From contig JAFVBB010000005.1 of assembly GCA_017480225.1 (NCBI GenBank), forward strand, positions 58,333 through 122,332: a stretch of 64,000 nucleotides of DNA, written 5' to 3'. Positions 40,794-49,795 of the stretch are shown in pieces. The notes under the pieces were generated by a model. It was not told where the DNA came from, ran no database searches, and saw only the letters and a list, made by a program, of their open reading frames with translations. The translations under genes were made by a program, and so were the position numbers. Numbering within the stretch: position 1 is the first letter of the stretch; each line of letters begins with the position of its first letter. Origin of the DNA: Bacteroidales bacterium (GTDB taxonomy: Bacteria; Bacteroidota; Bacteroidia; Bacteroidales; P3).

Positions 40794-41651
40794 ATGACTA
40801 CTCAGAAACGCTTCCCCACGGCGCTGGTGTCGGGCGACTATCGGGCCTCGTCGCTCACCCTCGACGGAGGCAGCATCATCGACCAGTGCATCGTCACCGC
40901 CGGTGAGCACGGCACCTTCTTCCTCGAGCAGCACCTGCTCTATGTGGTCCTGGGCGGCAAGGTTCGCCTCAGTCACGGGCAGCAACAATGGACTGTGGGC
41001 AAGAACGAGATGATCCTGCTGCGCAAATGCCAAAGCGTCGACTACGAGAAGAGCAGCGACCCTGCCACAGGCCTTTTCGAAAGCCTTCTGTTCGGCATCA
41101 GCAGCGAGCTGCTCAAGGAGTTCCTCGCCAGCCAGAACGTCGGTCCTGTGGCCACTACCGAGGAGCAGGGCGCCCGGGTGTGTCCGATGAGTGAGCGGCT
41201 TGTGGCCTATTGCCGCTCACTGCAGCCTTATTTCGACCAGCCCGGGCGCGCCGAGCCCGCCCTGCTGCGGCTGAAGATGATGGAACTTCTCTTCGACGTG
41301 ATGGACTGCTCGAAGATCACCTTCCGCCAGATGCTGCAGTTGCGCACACCCATGCGGAGCGATCTGCGTCGAGTGGTGGAGGCGAACATCACCACTCCGA
41401 TAGGTATTGACGAGCTGGCTTACCTCAGCGGACGCTCGCGCTCAAGCTTCAAGCGCGAGTTCCAGGCCACCTACGGCGAGCCGCCCGCCAGATGGATGCG
41501 CGAGCAGCGCCTGCTGCGTGCCTACGCCATGTTGAGCGGCTCGTCGCTGCCGGTGTCGGAGGTGGCCTACAGCCTCGGGTTCGAGAACGCCTCCCACTTC
41601 AGCCGCCTCTTCAAGCGGCGCTTCGGTGTGCCTCCATCAAGCTTGCCATAG
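40794..41651 (+). CDS. AraC-family transcriptional regulator
   Basis: A 285-residue regulator. Residues 1-170 form a cupin-like sensor domain (GEHGTFFLEQHLLYVVLGGKVRLSHGQQQWTVGKNEMILLRK). The C-terminal 100 residues are a double helix-turn-helix: ITTPIGIDELAYLSGRSRSSFKREFQATYGEPPARWM and LPVSEVAYSLGFENASHFSRLFKRRFGVPPSSL. The ATG is chosen by the promoter just upstream; the longer frame reaches into the cassette remnant. Palindrome C follows within 22 bases. Its target is unknown; the next genes downstream (DNA methyltransferase, nuclease) have a separate promoter. Confidence 0.88.
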   Translation: MTTQKRFPTALVSGDYRASSLTLDGGSIIDQCIVTAGEHGTFFLEQHLLYVVLGGKVRLSHGQQQWTVGKNEMILLRKCQSVDYEKSSDPATGLFESLLFGISSELLKEFLASQNVGPVATTEEQGARVCPMSERLVAYCRSLQPYFDQPGRAEPALLRLKMMELLFDVMDCSKITFRQMLQLRTPMRSDLRRVVEANITTPIGIDELAYLSGRSRSSFKREFQATYGEPPARWMREQRLLRAYAMLSGSSLPVSEVAYSLGFENASHFSRLFKRRFGVPPSSLP

Positions 41652-41672
41652 CCCTATTGACACCGCGTCAAC

Positions 41673-41754
41673 ACCGTCTGTTCTTCGATTGTTCTCCGAT
41701 TGTTCTTCGATCTAATATCGAAGAACAATCGGAGAACAATCGAAGAACAGACGG
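41673..41754. repeat. Palindromic 11-mer repeat element, copy C (short)
   Basis: Arms 41673-41711 and 41717-41754 around loop CTAAT, with three TGTTCTYCGAT units each instead of four. The inner 37 bases are perfectly paired. It lies directly after araC and before the methyltransferase leader. Confidence 0.95.
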
Positions 41755-41834
41755 CCTTTATACGGTTTTTATACCCTGTCCGCCCTCTTTTTCAGTAAGG
41801 CAAGTTTTTTTGCTGCTGTATGGAAATAATTATG

Positions 41835-41842
41835 TATTTTTG
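41835..41842 (+). promoter_or_regulatory. -7 box (TATTTTTG) before the methyltransferase gene
   Basis: TATTTTTG fits TAnnTTTG. If used, it gives a leader of about 290 bases to ATG 42138. Confidence 0.5.
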
Positions 41843-41849
41843 CACCCGC

Positions 41850-42137
41850 ATTGTTCCGAGCGGAATGGAACAAGAATGAAACATTAACAGCATTACTATT
41901 ATTCACATTCGAATCAAAAGCGTCGGAAACTGGAGATTTCTTTTTGGATAATAGTTCACAGGAGTGTGACCTATTGCTGTTGTACCAATATTTTAGAATG
42001 CGCACGCCACTAGGTGTGGGCTTCTCTAATTGGTACAGCGGGGTTCATCCGACGCTCCTCGTGAATGTGATGGAAAGGTCTGCACCTTTCTTTTGTCCAT
42101 AGGTGATTGGTAGCAATGCACAAAGCTATCAATCCAT
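41850..42137 (+). other. Long leader of the methyltransferase-nuclease pair
   Basis: An AT-richer stretch of about 290 bases between the promoter box and the methyltransferase ATG. It contains an open frame (41851-42102, 83 codons from a TTG) without a convincing domain, and short inverted repeats (AGGTCTGCACCT near 42078). It may be a regulatory leader or small RNA; no known family was recognised. The whole gap 41652-42137 holds no firm gene. Confidence 0.35.
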
Positions 42138-43226
42138 ATGCCGAATGCAAACAGTGCGCTGACCAACGCACGAGAGGCGAAGCAGGACGAGTTCTACACT
42201 CAGTACTACGACATAGAGCGCGAGGTGGAGGCCTACCTCGACTACGACCCCGACGTGTTTCGGGGTAAGACTGTATTGCTGCCTTGCGACGACCCCGAGT
42301 GGAGCAACTTCACCAAGTATTTCGCTCAGAACTTCGAGCGGCTGGGCTTGCGCAAACTGATCTCCACCAGCTATGCCATCGAGCGCAAGCAGGAGCGGTA
42401 TGGGCAGCAACTCTCGCTCTTCGAGACCGAGTTCGAGACCCGCTCGCCACACTACGACCGCAAGAAGACGCGCTCTCACGGCAAGATATTCGTCCTCGAG
42501 CAGGATGAGAACGGCGACCGTCGCATCGATATTGACGACCTAAGGTGGCAGTATCTGAAAGGCGACGGCGACTTCCGCAGCGCCGAGGTTACGCGCCTGC
42601 GCGACGAAGCCGACATTATTGTTACAAATCCACCGTTCTCGCTATTCCGCGAGTTTGTGGCGTGGATAATATCGGCTTCGAAGGAGTTTCTAATTATTGG
42701 TAATATGAACGCCATTACATTCAAGGAGGTGTTCCCTCTGATTAAGGACAATCGGTTGTGGCTTGGCGAGAGTATCCATAGTGGCGACCGCGAATTTGGT
42801 ATTCCCGATAATTACCCAATAACGGCGGTTGGGTGGCGTATCGACGAAAAGGGGCGCAAATTTGTCAGGGTAAAGGGTGTGCGATGGTTCACCAACCTCG
42901 ACCATGGTCGCCGACACCAACCCTTGGAGCTGATGACTATGGCCGATAACCTTAAATACAGCAAGCATAAAGACCTCAAAGAGAAGCACGCCTACGAGCG
43001 CTACGACGAGTACAATGCAATAGAAGTCCCATATTCAGATGCAATCCCGTCTGATTACACCGATGTTATGGGTGTACCGATTTCGTTTCTTGATAAACAC
43101 TGCGTGGGACAATATGAGATAATAGGTCTGGACAGATATGTAGACGACAATCCGCACTATGGACACCGCTTCCATCTATGCGGAAAAGAAACCTATGCCC
43201 GTATCCTCATCCGCAAGAGGCAGTGA
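42138..43226 (+). CDS. Adenine-specific DNA methyltransferase, EcoRI family
   Basis: A 362-residue protein of the EcoRI-type N6-adenine methyltransferase family. Residues 13-50 ([23 protein letters not shown]) and the [13 protein letters not shown] block are family marks, and the catalytic motif [11 protein letters not shown] (NPPF near 163-166) is intact. The enzyme would methylate adenine in a specific DNA site using S-adenosylmethionine. The cognate EcoRI-type endonuclease is absent; 41 bases downstream is a DUF262-HNH nuclease gene instead. Recognition site unknown. Confidence 0.87.
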   Translation: MPNANSALTNAREAKQDEFYTQYYDIEREVEAYLDYDPDVFRGKTVLLPCDDPEWSNFTKYFAQNFERLGLRKLISTSYAIERKQERYGQQLSLFETEFETRSPHYDRKKTRSHGKIFVLEQDENGDRRIDIDDLRWQYLKGDGDFRSAEVTRLRDEADIIVTNPPFSLFREFVAWIISASKEFLIIGNMNAITFKEVFPLIKDNRLWLGESIHSGDREFGIPDNYPITAVGWRIDEKGRKFVRVKGVRWFTNLDHGRRHQPLELMTMADNLKYSKHKDLKEKHAYERYDEYNAIEVPYSDAIPSDYTDVMGVPISFLDKHCVGQYEIIGLDRYVDDNPHYGHRFHLCGKETYARILIRKRQ

Positions 43227-43267
43227 CAATAGAAATCCTTCGGAAAATTGTTAATAAAAGTACATAT

Positions 43268-44431
43268 ATGAAGACTGAACTGAAGCAATACACCGTGCGC
43301 GAACTCTGCGAGGGGTTTGTGTACAACGAGCTGGAGGAGAAAGGACTGTATGGGTTGGCTGGTCGGCTCACTATACAGCCTGAGTATCAGCGCAACTACC
43401 TCTATGCCGAAGACAATGGACGCAAGGAGGTGGCTGTGGTCGAATCGGTGCTCAAGCAATACCCACTGGGGTTGCTCTACTTCAACCGCCTGCCCGATGG
43501 GAGGCTCGAAGTGCTCGATGGGCAGCAACGCATCACCTCGCTGGGGCGCTTCTTGACCGACAAGTTCTCGGTGATGAGCAATGACTTGCCTTTCCGCTTT
43601 CACGCCCTGCCGAAAGAGCAGCAGACCCTCATCGAGGAGACCACGCTGCTGGTCTACGAATGCGAAGGCACGGAGGGAGAGATAAAGCAATGGTTCCAGA
43701 CCATCAACATAGCTGGCATACCACTCAATCCGCAAGAGGAGCTGAACGCCGTGTATAGCGGCCCATTTGTCACGCTGGCGCGGTCGGTGTTCTGCAACAG
43801 TCGCAACGCCAATGTGCAGAAGTGGAGCGCCTATGTGCGTGGCTCGGTGAAGCGGCAGGACTTCCTACACACCGCCCTCGACTGGGTGAGCCACGGCCAG
43901 GTGGAAGAATATATGCAAGCCCATAGGCACGATAGGCAGGTGGACGAGTTGCAGGCGCACTTCGAGGATGTGATAGCGTGGGTGGAAAGCCTCTTTGCCG
44001 AGCGCTACAACGAGATGTGTGGCCTGCCTTGGGGGCGCTACTACGACGTCTATCACCATCAGCCCTACGACCCAAAGGCGATGACTGCGCAGGCCGCTGC
44101 ACTGATGGACGACCCCTGTGTGAAGAACCGCAAGGGCGTGTTCGAATACCTGCTGGGCGGTGCAACCGACACGCGTCTGCTGGATGTGCGCGTATTCGAC
44201 GAAGCCACCAAGCGGCGCGTCTACCGTCGACAGACCGAAGAGGCACGCCATGCGGGGGTGAGCAACTGTCCCCTTTGCGCTATGGGGCACGAGGCACATC
44301 GCACCAAGATATACAAGGAGAGCGAGATGGATGCCGACCACGTGGCGGCTTGGAGCCGTGGCGGACAGACATCCGAGGAGAACTGTCAGATGCTATGCCG
44401 CACACACAACCGCGCCAAGGGCAACCGTTGA
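43268..44431 (+). CDS. DUF262-HNH endonuclease (GmrSD-like fusion)
   Basis: A 387-residue protein with an N-terminal DUF262 domain and a C-terminal HNH domain. DUF262 shows [11 protein letters not shown] (about 35-45), [16 protein letters not shown] and DGQQRITSL near 84-92, the nucleotide-handling motif of GmrS-like proteins. The HNH part (about 330-387) has CPLC, the [33 protein letters not shown] core with its His and Asn residues and four possible zinc ligands. GmrSD enzymes cut modified phage DNA; here the neighbour is a methyltransferase, so the pair may act as a restriction-modification system. The start MKTELKQ is chosen because the longer frame overlaps the upstream gene. Confidence 0.86.
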   Translation: MKTELKQYTVRELCEGFVYNELEEKGLYGLAGRLTIQPEYQRNYLYAEDNGRKEVAVVESVLKQYPLGLLYFNRLPDGRLEVLDGQQRITSLGRFLTDKFSVMSNDLPFRFHALPKEQQTLIEETTLLVYECEGTEGEIKQWFQTINIAGIPLNPQEELNAVYSGPFVTLARSVFCNSRNANVQKWSAYVRGSVKRQDFLHTALDWVSHGQVEEYMQAHRHDRQVDELQAHFEDVIAWVESLFAERYNEMCGLPWGRYYDVYHHQPYDPKAMTAQAAALMDDPCVKNRKGVFEYLLGGATDTRLLDVRVFDEATKRRVYRRQTEEARHAGVSNCPLCAMGHEAHRTKIYKESEMDADHVAAWSRGGQTSEENCQMLCRTHNRAKGNR

Positions 44432-44450
44432 TGGCCTTCATGCAATGAAA

Positions 44451-44482
44451 AAAGCGACGAAAGTGTGAACCTTCGTCGCTTT
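44451..44482. terminator. Bidirectional terminator between the nuclease gene and tRNA-Glu
   Basis: AAAGCGACGAA (44451-44461) pairs with TTCGTCGCTTT (44472-44482), with A- and T-runs on the two sides, so it can end both the nuclease transcript and the tRNA transcript from the other strand. Confidence 0.85.
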
Positions 44483-44488
44483 TACTTG

Positions 44489-44562
44489 TACCGCATATCA
44501 GAGTCGAACTGATGATCTTCTGCGTGAGAGGCAGATGTCCTGGACCACTAGACGAATGCGGC
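44489..44562 (-). tRNA. tRNA-Glu (anticodon CTC)
   Basis: The minus strand folds as a cloverleaf: acceptor GCCGCAT / ATGCGGT (ending G1-U72), D-arm TCGTCTAGTGGTCCAGGA, anticodon stem TCTGC with loop CTCTCAC giving anticodon CTC, and T-arm ATCAGTTCGACTCTGAT. The CCA end is not encoded. It reads GAG codons, frequent in GC-rich genomes; GAA is normally read by a separate tRNA with UUC. Confidence 0.93.
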
Positions 44563-44817
44563 TTGTTGTGGTGATTTCCCTTTCGAAATCGAGTGCAAAA
44601 GTACGCACTTTTTCAATACTGGCCAAATTTTTATGCAAAATTTTTTATAATGGTCTGGTTTATAGATTGAAAAATATGTTTGATACTTGTGAAACATCTC
44701 AAAAAAAGGGAGTGCGGTGAGACTGAAACATCAAATTATTGATAATCTCCGCGCATTGACAGGATGTATGCCTACCGGTGCGTGGTGTGTTAATTGTTGT
44801 TAAATTGCGAAATGTGT

Positions 44818-44848
44818 TTTGTCGGTTTCAAAATTAATATTACTTTTG
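44818..44848 (+). promoter_or_regulatory. Bacteroidota promoter for the 44886 receptor gene
   Basis: TTTG (44818-44821), 19 bases, TACTTTTG (44841-44848), a close match to TTTG-N19-TAnnTTTG. The gap 44563-44885 holds this promoter and, near 44596 on the minus strand, a TACTTTTG box for tRNA-Glu; no gene was found there. Confidence 0.75.
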
Positions 44849-44885
44849 CAGTGTACTATTTGACTATGCAACTAATAACAGGTAT

Positions 44886-47318
44886 ATGAAGTACAGCTAT
44901 TTGAAGAAAAGAATGATTGCGGCAGCGGCCTTGATTATTGCATCTGCCGGCTTTGTTGAGGCACAAAATGTGCATGGACGTGTTGTGGATGCTGGAGACG
45001 GTGAGGCGATGCCGTTTGTCAACGTGGCGTTGATGAGACAAGCCGACACAGTGTTTGTGCGTGGTGCCACAACCGGGCCGGACGGCAGCTTCGACATCAC
45101 AGCAACCGACAGTGGCGTTTTTCTGCTTCGCGCCACTTGCATAGGCTACCAGCCGTTTATTGAAAGCATAGACGTGCGTGGAAAAAGCGTGCTTCACGAT
45201 ATCACCATGCATCGCACTGCTTCACGACTCGACGAGGTGCAGGTGGTGTCGGACCGCCCCCTCTACGCCATGGATGGAGAGAAGAACCTCTACAACACGC
45301 ACGACGACCCCTCGGTGCAGACGGGCACCGCCAGCGACGCGCTGCAGAATGCGCCTGGGGTGGAGGTGGATGCCGAGGGCAACATCACCCTGCGCGGCGT
45401 CAGTAGCGTCGAGATATGGATCAACGACCGCCCATCGCATATGCAGGCCGAAGCCTTGAAGCAATACATCAAGCAGTTGCCAGCCAACGCTATCGAGCGC
45501 ATCGAGGTGATCACCAATCCTTCGGCCAGGTATTCCACCTCGGGGGGCGTGATCAATATCGTTACCAATCAGTCGATCGCGCGCAACGAGTTGCTCTGCT
45601 TCGGGGTGCGTGGGCGGACGATGCCCAGCGTCTCGCCTTGGCTGTCTTACGTCTATGCCAACGAGAAGTTTGACATCAACCTCTATCTCAATGCCGACTA
45701 CACGCACCATCGGTCGGAGCGCAGCGGCACCAACACCCTGCTGACCAGCAGCCTCGACACCTCGCGCCACCAGCGCTACGAAAGCCAGTCGCTCACCAAC
45801 ACCGCGGGAGGCTACGCAGGGCTCAACCTCAACTGGCGCCTCGACAGCATGACCACCCTGGCCGCCTGGATGGGCTTCTACCCCTTCTGGAGCCACGACG
45901 ACAACACGGGCCACTACCTCTACCGCGAATATCAGCCCACGCTGACCGACCTCAGCTATGACGAAAGTATCGCGACCCGAGGTTTCGTCTGGGGAGGCTA
46001 TATGGGCGCTTGGTTCGAGCACCGATATGACGAGGCTGGGCGCAAGCTGACCCTCTCGCTCAACGGCAACGTGTGGGGCAGCCGCAACAGCAACGACCAA
46101 ACGCGTCGCTACACCACCCTCGTGGGTGCCGACCTCGTGCGCCGCAGTGGCGACCGCGGCCTCATCCCGTCGGGCGACCTCGCGCTGGGCTACACCCTGC
46201 CGCTGCGCCACGGCATGGAGCTGGAGGTAGGCGCCGAGGCCGAGCTCTCGGGCGATGCTAGCCACGAGCTGCTCGAGCTGCTCGACGCCGCAGGCCACTA
46301 CGTGGCCGACACCCTCCGCTCGGTCGACGCGGTGGTGAATGGGCAGGGTGCCAACCTCTACGCCACGCTCCTCAAACGGTGGGGCGCCTTCACCGCCAAG
46401 GTGGGGCTGCGCGCTGAGCAGGAGTGGCAGCAGGGACGGTGGCACCGCATCGGTGGCGTAGACCCCTGCGAGGTGGACACAGCCCTTTTTGGCTTGGTGC
46501 CTAGCCTGCACCTGAGCTACGTCACCAAAGACTTCCAGAGCTACAGCCTCTCCTATACGCGCCGCTTCTCCAACCCCGATGCCGGGAGCCTCACCACCTA
46601 TCGCGAATATGCCGACTACTCGTTCAGCACGGGCAATCCCGCCCTGCTGCGCTCCTATACCCACAACCTCGATGCCGCGTGGAGCAAATACTTCGCGGGC
46701 TTCGGCAATGTGGGCGTCAGTGCCTACCTGCACGCCAACACCAACGAGGTGGGCACGACCACCCTGGCGGGCTACGACCCCTACTTTGGCACGCAGCTGG
46801 TCAATTACACCCAGCCCGTCAATATCGGCTCGAGCCACACCGAAGGCATCGAAGCCAACATCACCTATCGCCCCACGGCGATGCTCAACGTGCGCCTCAA
46901 CGCCTCCGTCTTTAACTATGGCTACCGTTATGGCGACTTCGCCGACAGCAAACTCTCGTGGAGTGCACGCCTCAACGTGTGGGCCAAGCTGTGGGGATGG
47001 CTCGAGGTATTTGCCAATGCCCACTACACCTCGCCGCGCATCGGCCTCTATAGCCTGAGCGTGGCCAACAAGGGTATCGACCTTGGGCTGAGCAGCGACC
47101 TGCTCGACCGCAGGCTGAGCATCTTCCTGAATGTGAACGATATCTTCGGCATGGCGGAGTGGGGTCAGAACACCACCGCCCCACAGTACCAGACCACGGG
47201 GAGCAGCCGCTACGACTCGCGCTACGTGAGCCTGGGCCTCACTTGGCGCATAGGCAAGATGGAGCTCGAGAGCAAGGCTCGGCAAGGAGCCGGTGACAGC
47301 AACGCACCACAGATGTAA
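44886..47318 (+). CDS. TonB-dependent receptor-like outer-membrane barrel (OMP_b-brl_3 type)
   Basis: An 810-residue protein with signal peptide (MKYSYLKKRMIAAAALIIASAGFVEAQ). Residues about 28-115 are a carboxypeptidase-regulatory-like beta-sandwich (VHGRVVDAGDGEAMPFVNVALM). The plug domain follows (about 130-230), with ALQNAPGVEVDAEGNITLRGVSSVEIWINDRPS and ANAIERIEVITNPSARY. The remaining 580 residues form strands of a large barrel ending FGMAEWGQNT...YVSLGLTWRIGKMELES. It differs from SusC by its smaller size and the absence of a partner SusD. The ligand is unknown; uptake of a nutrient or peptide in the outer membrane is likely. Confidence 0.86.
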   Translation: MKYSYLKKRMIAAAALIIASAGFVEAQNVHGRVVDAGDGEAMPFVNVALMRQADTVFVRGATTGPDGSFDITATDSGVFLLRATCIGYQPFIESIDVRGKSVLHDITMHRTASRLDEVQVVSDRPLYAMDGEKNLYNTHDDPSVQTGTASDALQNAPGVEVDAEGNITLRGVSSVEIWINDRPSHMQAEALKQYIKQLPANAIERIEVITNPSARYSTSGGVINIVTNQSIARNELLCFGVRGRTMPSVSPWLSYVYANEKFDINLYLNADYTHHRSERSGTNTLLTSSLDTSRHQRYESQSLTNTAGGYAGLNLNWRLDSMTTLAAWMGFYPFWSHDDNTGHYLYREYQPTLTDLSYDESIATRGFVWGGYMGAWFEHRYDEAGRKLTLSLNGNVWGSRNSNDQTRRYTTLVGADLVRRSGDRGLIPSGDLALGYTLPLRHGMELEVGAEAELSGDASHELLELLDAAGHYVADTLRSVDAVVNGQGANLYATLLKRWGAFTAKVGLRAEQEWQQGRWHRIGGVDPCEVDTALFGLVPSLHLSYVTKDFQSYSLSYTRRFSNPDAGSLTTYREYADYSFSTGNPALLRSYTHNLDAAWSKYFAGFGNVGVSAYLHANTNEVGTTTLAGYDPYFGTQLVNYTQPVNIGSSHTEGIEANITYRPTAMLNVRLNASVFNYGYRYGDFADSKLSWSARLNVWAKLWGWLEVFANAHYTSPRIGLYSLSVANKGIDLGLSSDLLDRRLSIFLNVNDIFGMAEWGQNTTAPQYQTTGSSRYDSRYVSLGLTWRIGKMELESKARQGAGDSNAPQM

Positions 47319-47343
47319 CCAATCAACAAACAGCATAAGCATT

Positions 47344-47658
47344 ATGAAAATCGTAACAGTTGACACCCTGCAAGGGGAGAAGTACGAAGAAATCGGCGTG
47401 GTGACTGGCAGCACCATCCAGAGCAAGAACTTCATCAGCGATTTTGGACAAGGGCTGAAGAACATCGTGGGTGGCGAGCTGAAGAGTTACACCGCCATGA
47501 TGGAGAAGGCGCGCAAACAGGCCACGCAGCGCATGATCGACGAGGCTGTGCGCCTCGGCGCCGACGCCATCATCGGCGTGCGCTACACCACCAGCGCCAT
47601 CATCGCGCAGGCGGCCGAGGTGCTGGTCTACGGCACGGCAATAAAATACAAGTATTAA
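47344..47658 (+). CDS. YbjQ/UPF0145 family protein
   Basis: A 104-residue small protein of the YbjQ ('heavy-metal-binding' fold) family: MKIVTVDTLQGEKYEEIGVVTGSTI, then GGELKSYTAMMEKARKQATQRMIDEAVRLGADAIIGVRYTTSAI. The family forms pentameric rings; function remains unclear. The start ATG 47344 follows the receptor stop by 25 bases; the longer open frame overlaps the receptor end and is not used. It may share the receptor's transcript. Confidence 0.88.
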   Translation: MKIVTVDTLQGEKYEEIGVVTGSTIQSKNFISDFGQGLKNIVGGELKSYTAMMEKARKQATQRMIDEAVRLGADAIIGVRYTTSAIIAQAAEVLVYGTAIKYKY

Positions 47659-47690
47659 CGCACCGTTGAACCCTGACTTTCGCAAGCCTT

Positions 47691-48518
47691 ATGATAGAGA
47701 TTCGCAACCTGGATTTCTCCTACAAGAAGAGCCCGGTCTTCTCCAACATCAACATTTCGTTTCCCAATGGTGCCGTCTATGGCCTGCTGGGTGAGAATGG
47801 TGTGGGCAAGACTACGCTGCTAAAGCTTATTTGCGGCCTGCAACGGCCTACGGCTGGCACCTGTATGGTCGACGGCATGACGAGCCACGACCGCCTGCCT
47901 GCGATGCTGCAGAGCATTGTGTTCATGCCCGACGAGGTGCAACTGCCCGACAACGCCACGCCGCAGCTTTTTGTCGACGACCTGGCTCCGTTCTATCCAA
48001 CCTTCTCGTATGGACTTTTCCTGCACCTTATGCAGGAACTCGAGGTGGATCCTCGTCGCAAGTTCCGCGAGATGAGCTTCGGCCAGCAGAAAAAGAGCCT
48101 CATCGCAGTCAGCTTGTCACTTGGCACGGAGTATGTGTTGCTCGACGAGCCCACCAACGGCCTCGACATACCAAGCAAGGCGCAGCTGCGCTCCATCCTG
48201 AGCAAGCGTGCCGAGGAGCGCTGCACCATCATTATCAGCACCCACCAGGTGAAGGATGTTGAGAACCTGATAGACCCCATCGTGATTCTTAACCACAACG
48301 AGGTGTTGCTCAACGCCTCGGTGCAGCGCATCACGGAGAAGCTATGCTTCGAATATGGCGCCGAGCAGCGCGCCGACGCCCTCTACAGTGAGCTGATGCC
48401 GCAGGGCTACATGAATGTGGTGCCCAACACGACCGGCGAGGAGAGCCAACTGAACATAGAGGCACTTTTCAATGCCGTGTTGCGCAACAAGAACACTATA
48501 AAGATGCTTTTCCAGTGA
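47691..48518 (+). CDS. ABC transporter ATP-binding protein
   Basis: A 275-residue ATPase: Walker A GENGVGKTT near 34-42, Q-loop SIVFMPDEVQL, signature-like MSFGQQKKSL near 128-137 (FGQ instead of SGGQ), Walker B VLLDEPTNGLD near 150-160 and STHQ near 184. The short C-terminal tail (residues 215-275) is of the YtrB/EcsA type. It pairs with the permease 31 bases downstream and with a GntR regulator, the layout of YtrA-controlled ABC exporters. The atypical signature motif is worth noting. Confidence 0.88.
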   Translation: MIEIRNLDFSYKKSPVFSNINISFPNGAVYGLLGENGVGKTTLLKLICGLQRPTAGTCMVDGMTSHDRLPAMLQSIVFMPDEVQLPDNATPQLFVDDLAPFYPTFSYGLFLHLMQELEVDPRRKFREMSFGQQKKSLIAVSLSLGTEYVLLDEPTNGLDIPSKAQLRSILSKRAEERCTIIISTHQVKDVENLIDPIVILNHNEVLLNASVQRITEKLCFEYGAEQRADALYSELMPQGYMNVVPNTTGEESQLNIEALFNAVLRNKNTIKMLFQ

Positions 48519-48549
48519 GCTGTCACCGAACAAAAGAAAGGAGTGCAAG

Positions 48550-49368
48550 ATGAAAAACAACACTTTTGAATGGAACCGTTTCTGCAAGGTGGTGTACAAG
48601 GACTTCCGCAACCTTTGGCCTGCCTTCGGCACCACCATGCTGATCATCACCCTGCTGCCATTGGCCTTGTGGCTGCTGGTGTTGGTGACCGACCCGCATC
48701 GCACGGTAAACTTCGAACCGTCCATACGCCTCTCCATTGTGGTGATTCTCCCCGCGCTGGCATCTATCATGACCCCCTCGCGCCTCTACCGGACAGTCAA
48801 CCTGCGCGGTGAGGGCATTCATTTCGCCATGCTTCCGGCCTCGAAGCTTGAGAAGTTCCTGAGCATACTGCTCTACACTCTCATTGTCTGTCCGCTGCTG
48901 GTGCTGGTGGCTGGCGTGGTGCTCGACATGCTCCTGTATCTGCTCCCATTCGGAAGTTACAGGGAGTCGATATTCTCCTGTGAATTCGCGGGCTGGTTCG
49001 ACTATGTCGTTGGCGACCTTACCGGCGGTGCCATAACCATGCTGCTGATTGCCTCGGTGTTCAGCCATATCGCCACTGCGCTGCTCTTCCTCTTCACCGC
49101 CACCATCTTCCGCCGCCACAAGGTGCTGCAGACCTTCCTGTGGCTTTGGCTCATAAGCTTCGTGCTTTCGTTGGTGCTGATGCCGCTGGCCATCCACTTC
49201 GTCAGCTCTGGCGACATCCAGCACTGGGTAGAATACATTGTTGACAACAACATCGACGAGACGGCCTTCACAACCTGGTACAGCGCCATCATCATGGTGG
49301 TCAGCATCGTCCTTGCCGTGCTCTTCGGCTGGTTGAGTTGGAACCGCATCAAGAAGATGCCCTATTAA
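48550..49368 (+). CDS. ABC transporter permease-like membrane protein
   Basis: A 272-residue membrane protein with six likely helices: about 24-44 (AFGTTMLIITLLPLALWLLVL), 57-76, 101-127 (FLSILLYTLIVCPLLVLVAGVV), 158-180 (ITMLLIASVFSHIATALLFLF), 190-215 and 240-262. The compact layout fits the ABC-2/YtrC-D-like permeases that work with a separate ATPase. The next gene (GntR) begins 11 bases after the stop. The export substrate is unknown. Confidence 0.8.
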   Translation: MKNNTFEWNRFCKVVYKDFRNLWPAFGTTMLIITLLPLALWLLVLVTDPHRTVNFEPSIRLSIVVILPALASIMTPSRLYRTVNLRGEGIHFAMLPASKLEKFLSILLYTLIVCPLLVLVAGVVLDMLLYLLPFGSYRESIFSCEFAGWFDYVVGDLTGGAITMLLIASVFSHIATALLFLFTATIFRRHKVLQTFLWLWLISFVLSLVLMPLAIHFVSSGDIQHWVEYIVDNNIDETAFTTWYSAIIMVVSIVLAVLFGWLSWNRIKKMPY

Positions 49369-49379
49369 TACATGCCATT

Positions 49380-49730
49380 ATGGACTTCAAGAAGCAGAAA
49401 CCAATATATCTGCAGATAGCCGAGAGGCTGATGGAGCAGGTGGTGCAGGGAGAGTTCGCTGCCGACGGCCGGATGCCCTCGGTGCGTGAGGTGGCGGCCA
49501 GCATGGGTGTGAACCCCAATACAGTGGCGCGCTCATTCGATTATCTTCAGAAGGAAGAGATTGCCTACCAGCGTCGCGGCATGGGCTTTTTTGTGGCTCC
49601 TGAGGCCAAGGAGCGCATACTGTCACTGCAGCGGCGCGAGTTCATGGAGGAGGATTTGCCGGTAATCCTGCAGAAGATGAGGTTGCTCGGCATTAGCCTC
49701 GACCAACTGAAGGAGCAGCAGTCGCTGTGA
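49380..49730 (+). CDS. GntR-family regulator, YtrA type
   Basis: A 116-residue regulator that consists almost entirely of the GntR winged helix: QKPIYLQIAERLMEQVVQGEFAADGRMPSVREVAASMGVNPNTVARSFDYLQKEEIAYQRRGMGFFV. A short C-terminal helix (ILSLQRREFMEEDLPVILQKMRLL) replaces the usual ligand domain, as in YtrA proteins. These normally repress their own operon with an ABC exporter and respond to cell-wall stress; here it is the last gene of such an operon, which supports that idea. The start MDFKKQK is preferred to the longer frame that overlaps the permease. Confidence 0.88.
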   Translation: MDFKKQKPIYLQIAERLMEQVVQGEFAADGRMPSVREVAASMGVNPNTVARSFDYLQKEEIAYQRRGMGFFVAPEAKERILSLQRREFMEEDLPVILQKMRLLGISLDQLKEQQSL

Positions 49731-49759
49731 GAAGCTGGCGGCATCCTGCGCCGAAGAGG

Positions 49760-49795
49760 CAGGGGCACCCATGCGGGTGCCCCTGTATCATTTTG
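49760..49795. terminator. Terminator after the ABC/GntR operon, facing GH25
   Basis: CAGGGGCACCC (49760-49770) pairs exactly with GGGTGCCCCTG (49775-49785) around ATGC, then TATCATTTT. Convergent genes meet here and the T-run overlaps the GH25 stop. Confidence 0.82.

Noticed and set aside
41851-42102. 83-codon open frame in the methyltransferase leader
   Set aside because: It begins at TTG, right after the promoter, and has no domain, signal or upstream coupling; kept only as part of the leader description.
45222-47465. 747-codon open frame on the minus strand
   Set aside because: It is antisense to the receptor-like barrel gene, rich in Val, Ala and His runs with no domain or signal peptide, a typical shadow frame in GC-rich coding DNA.
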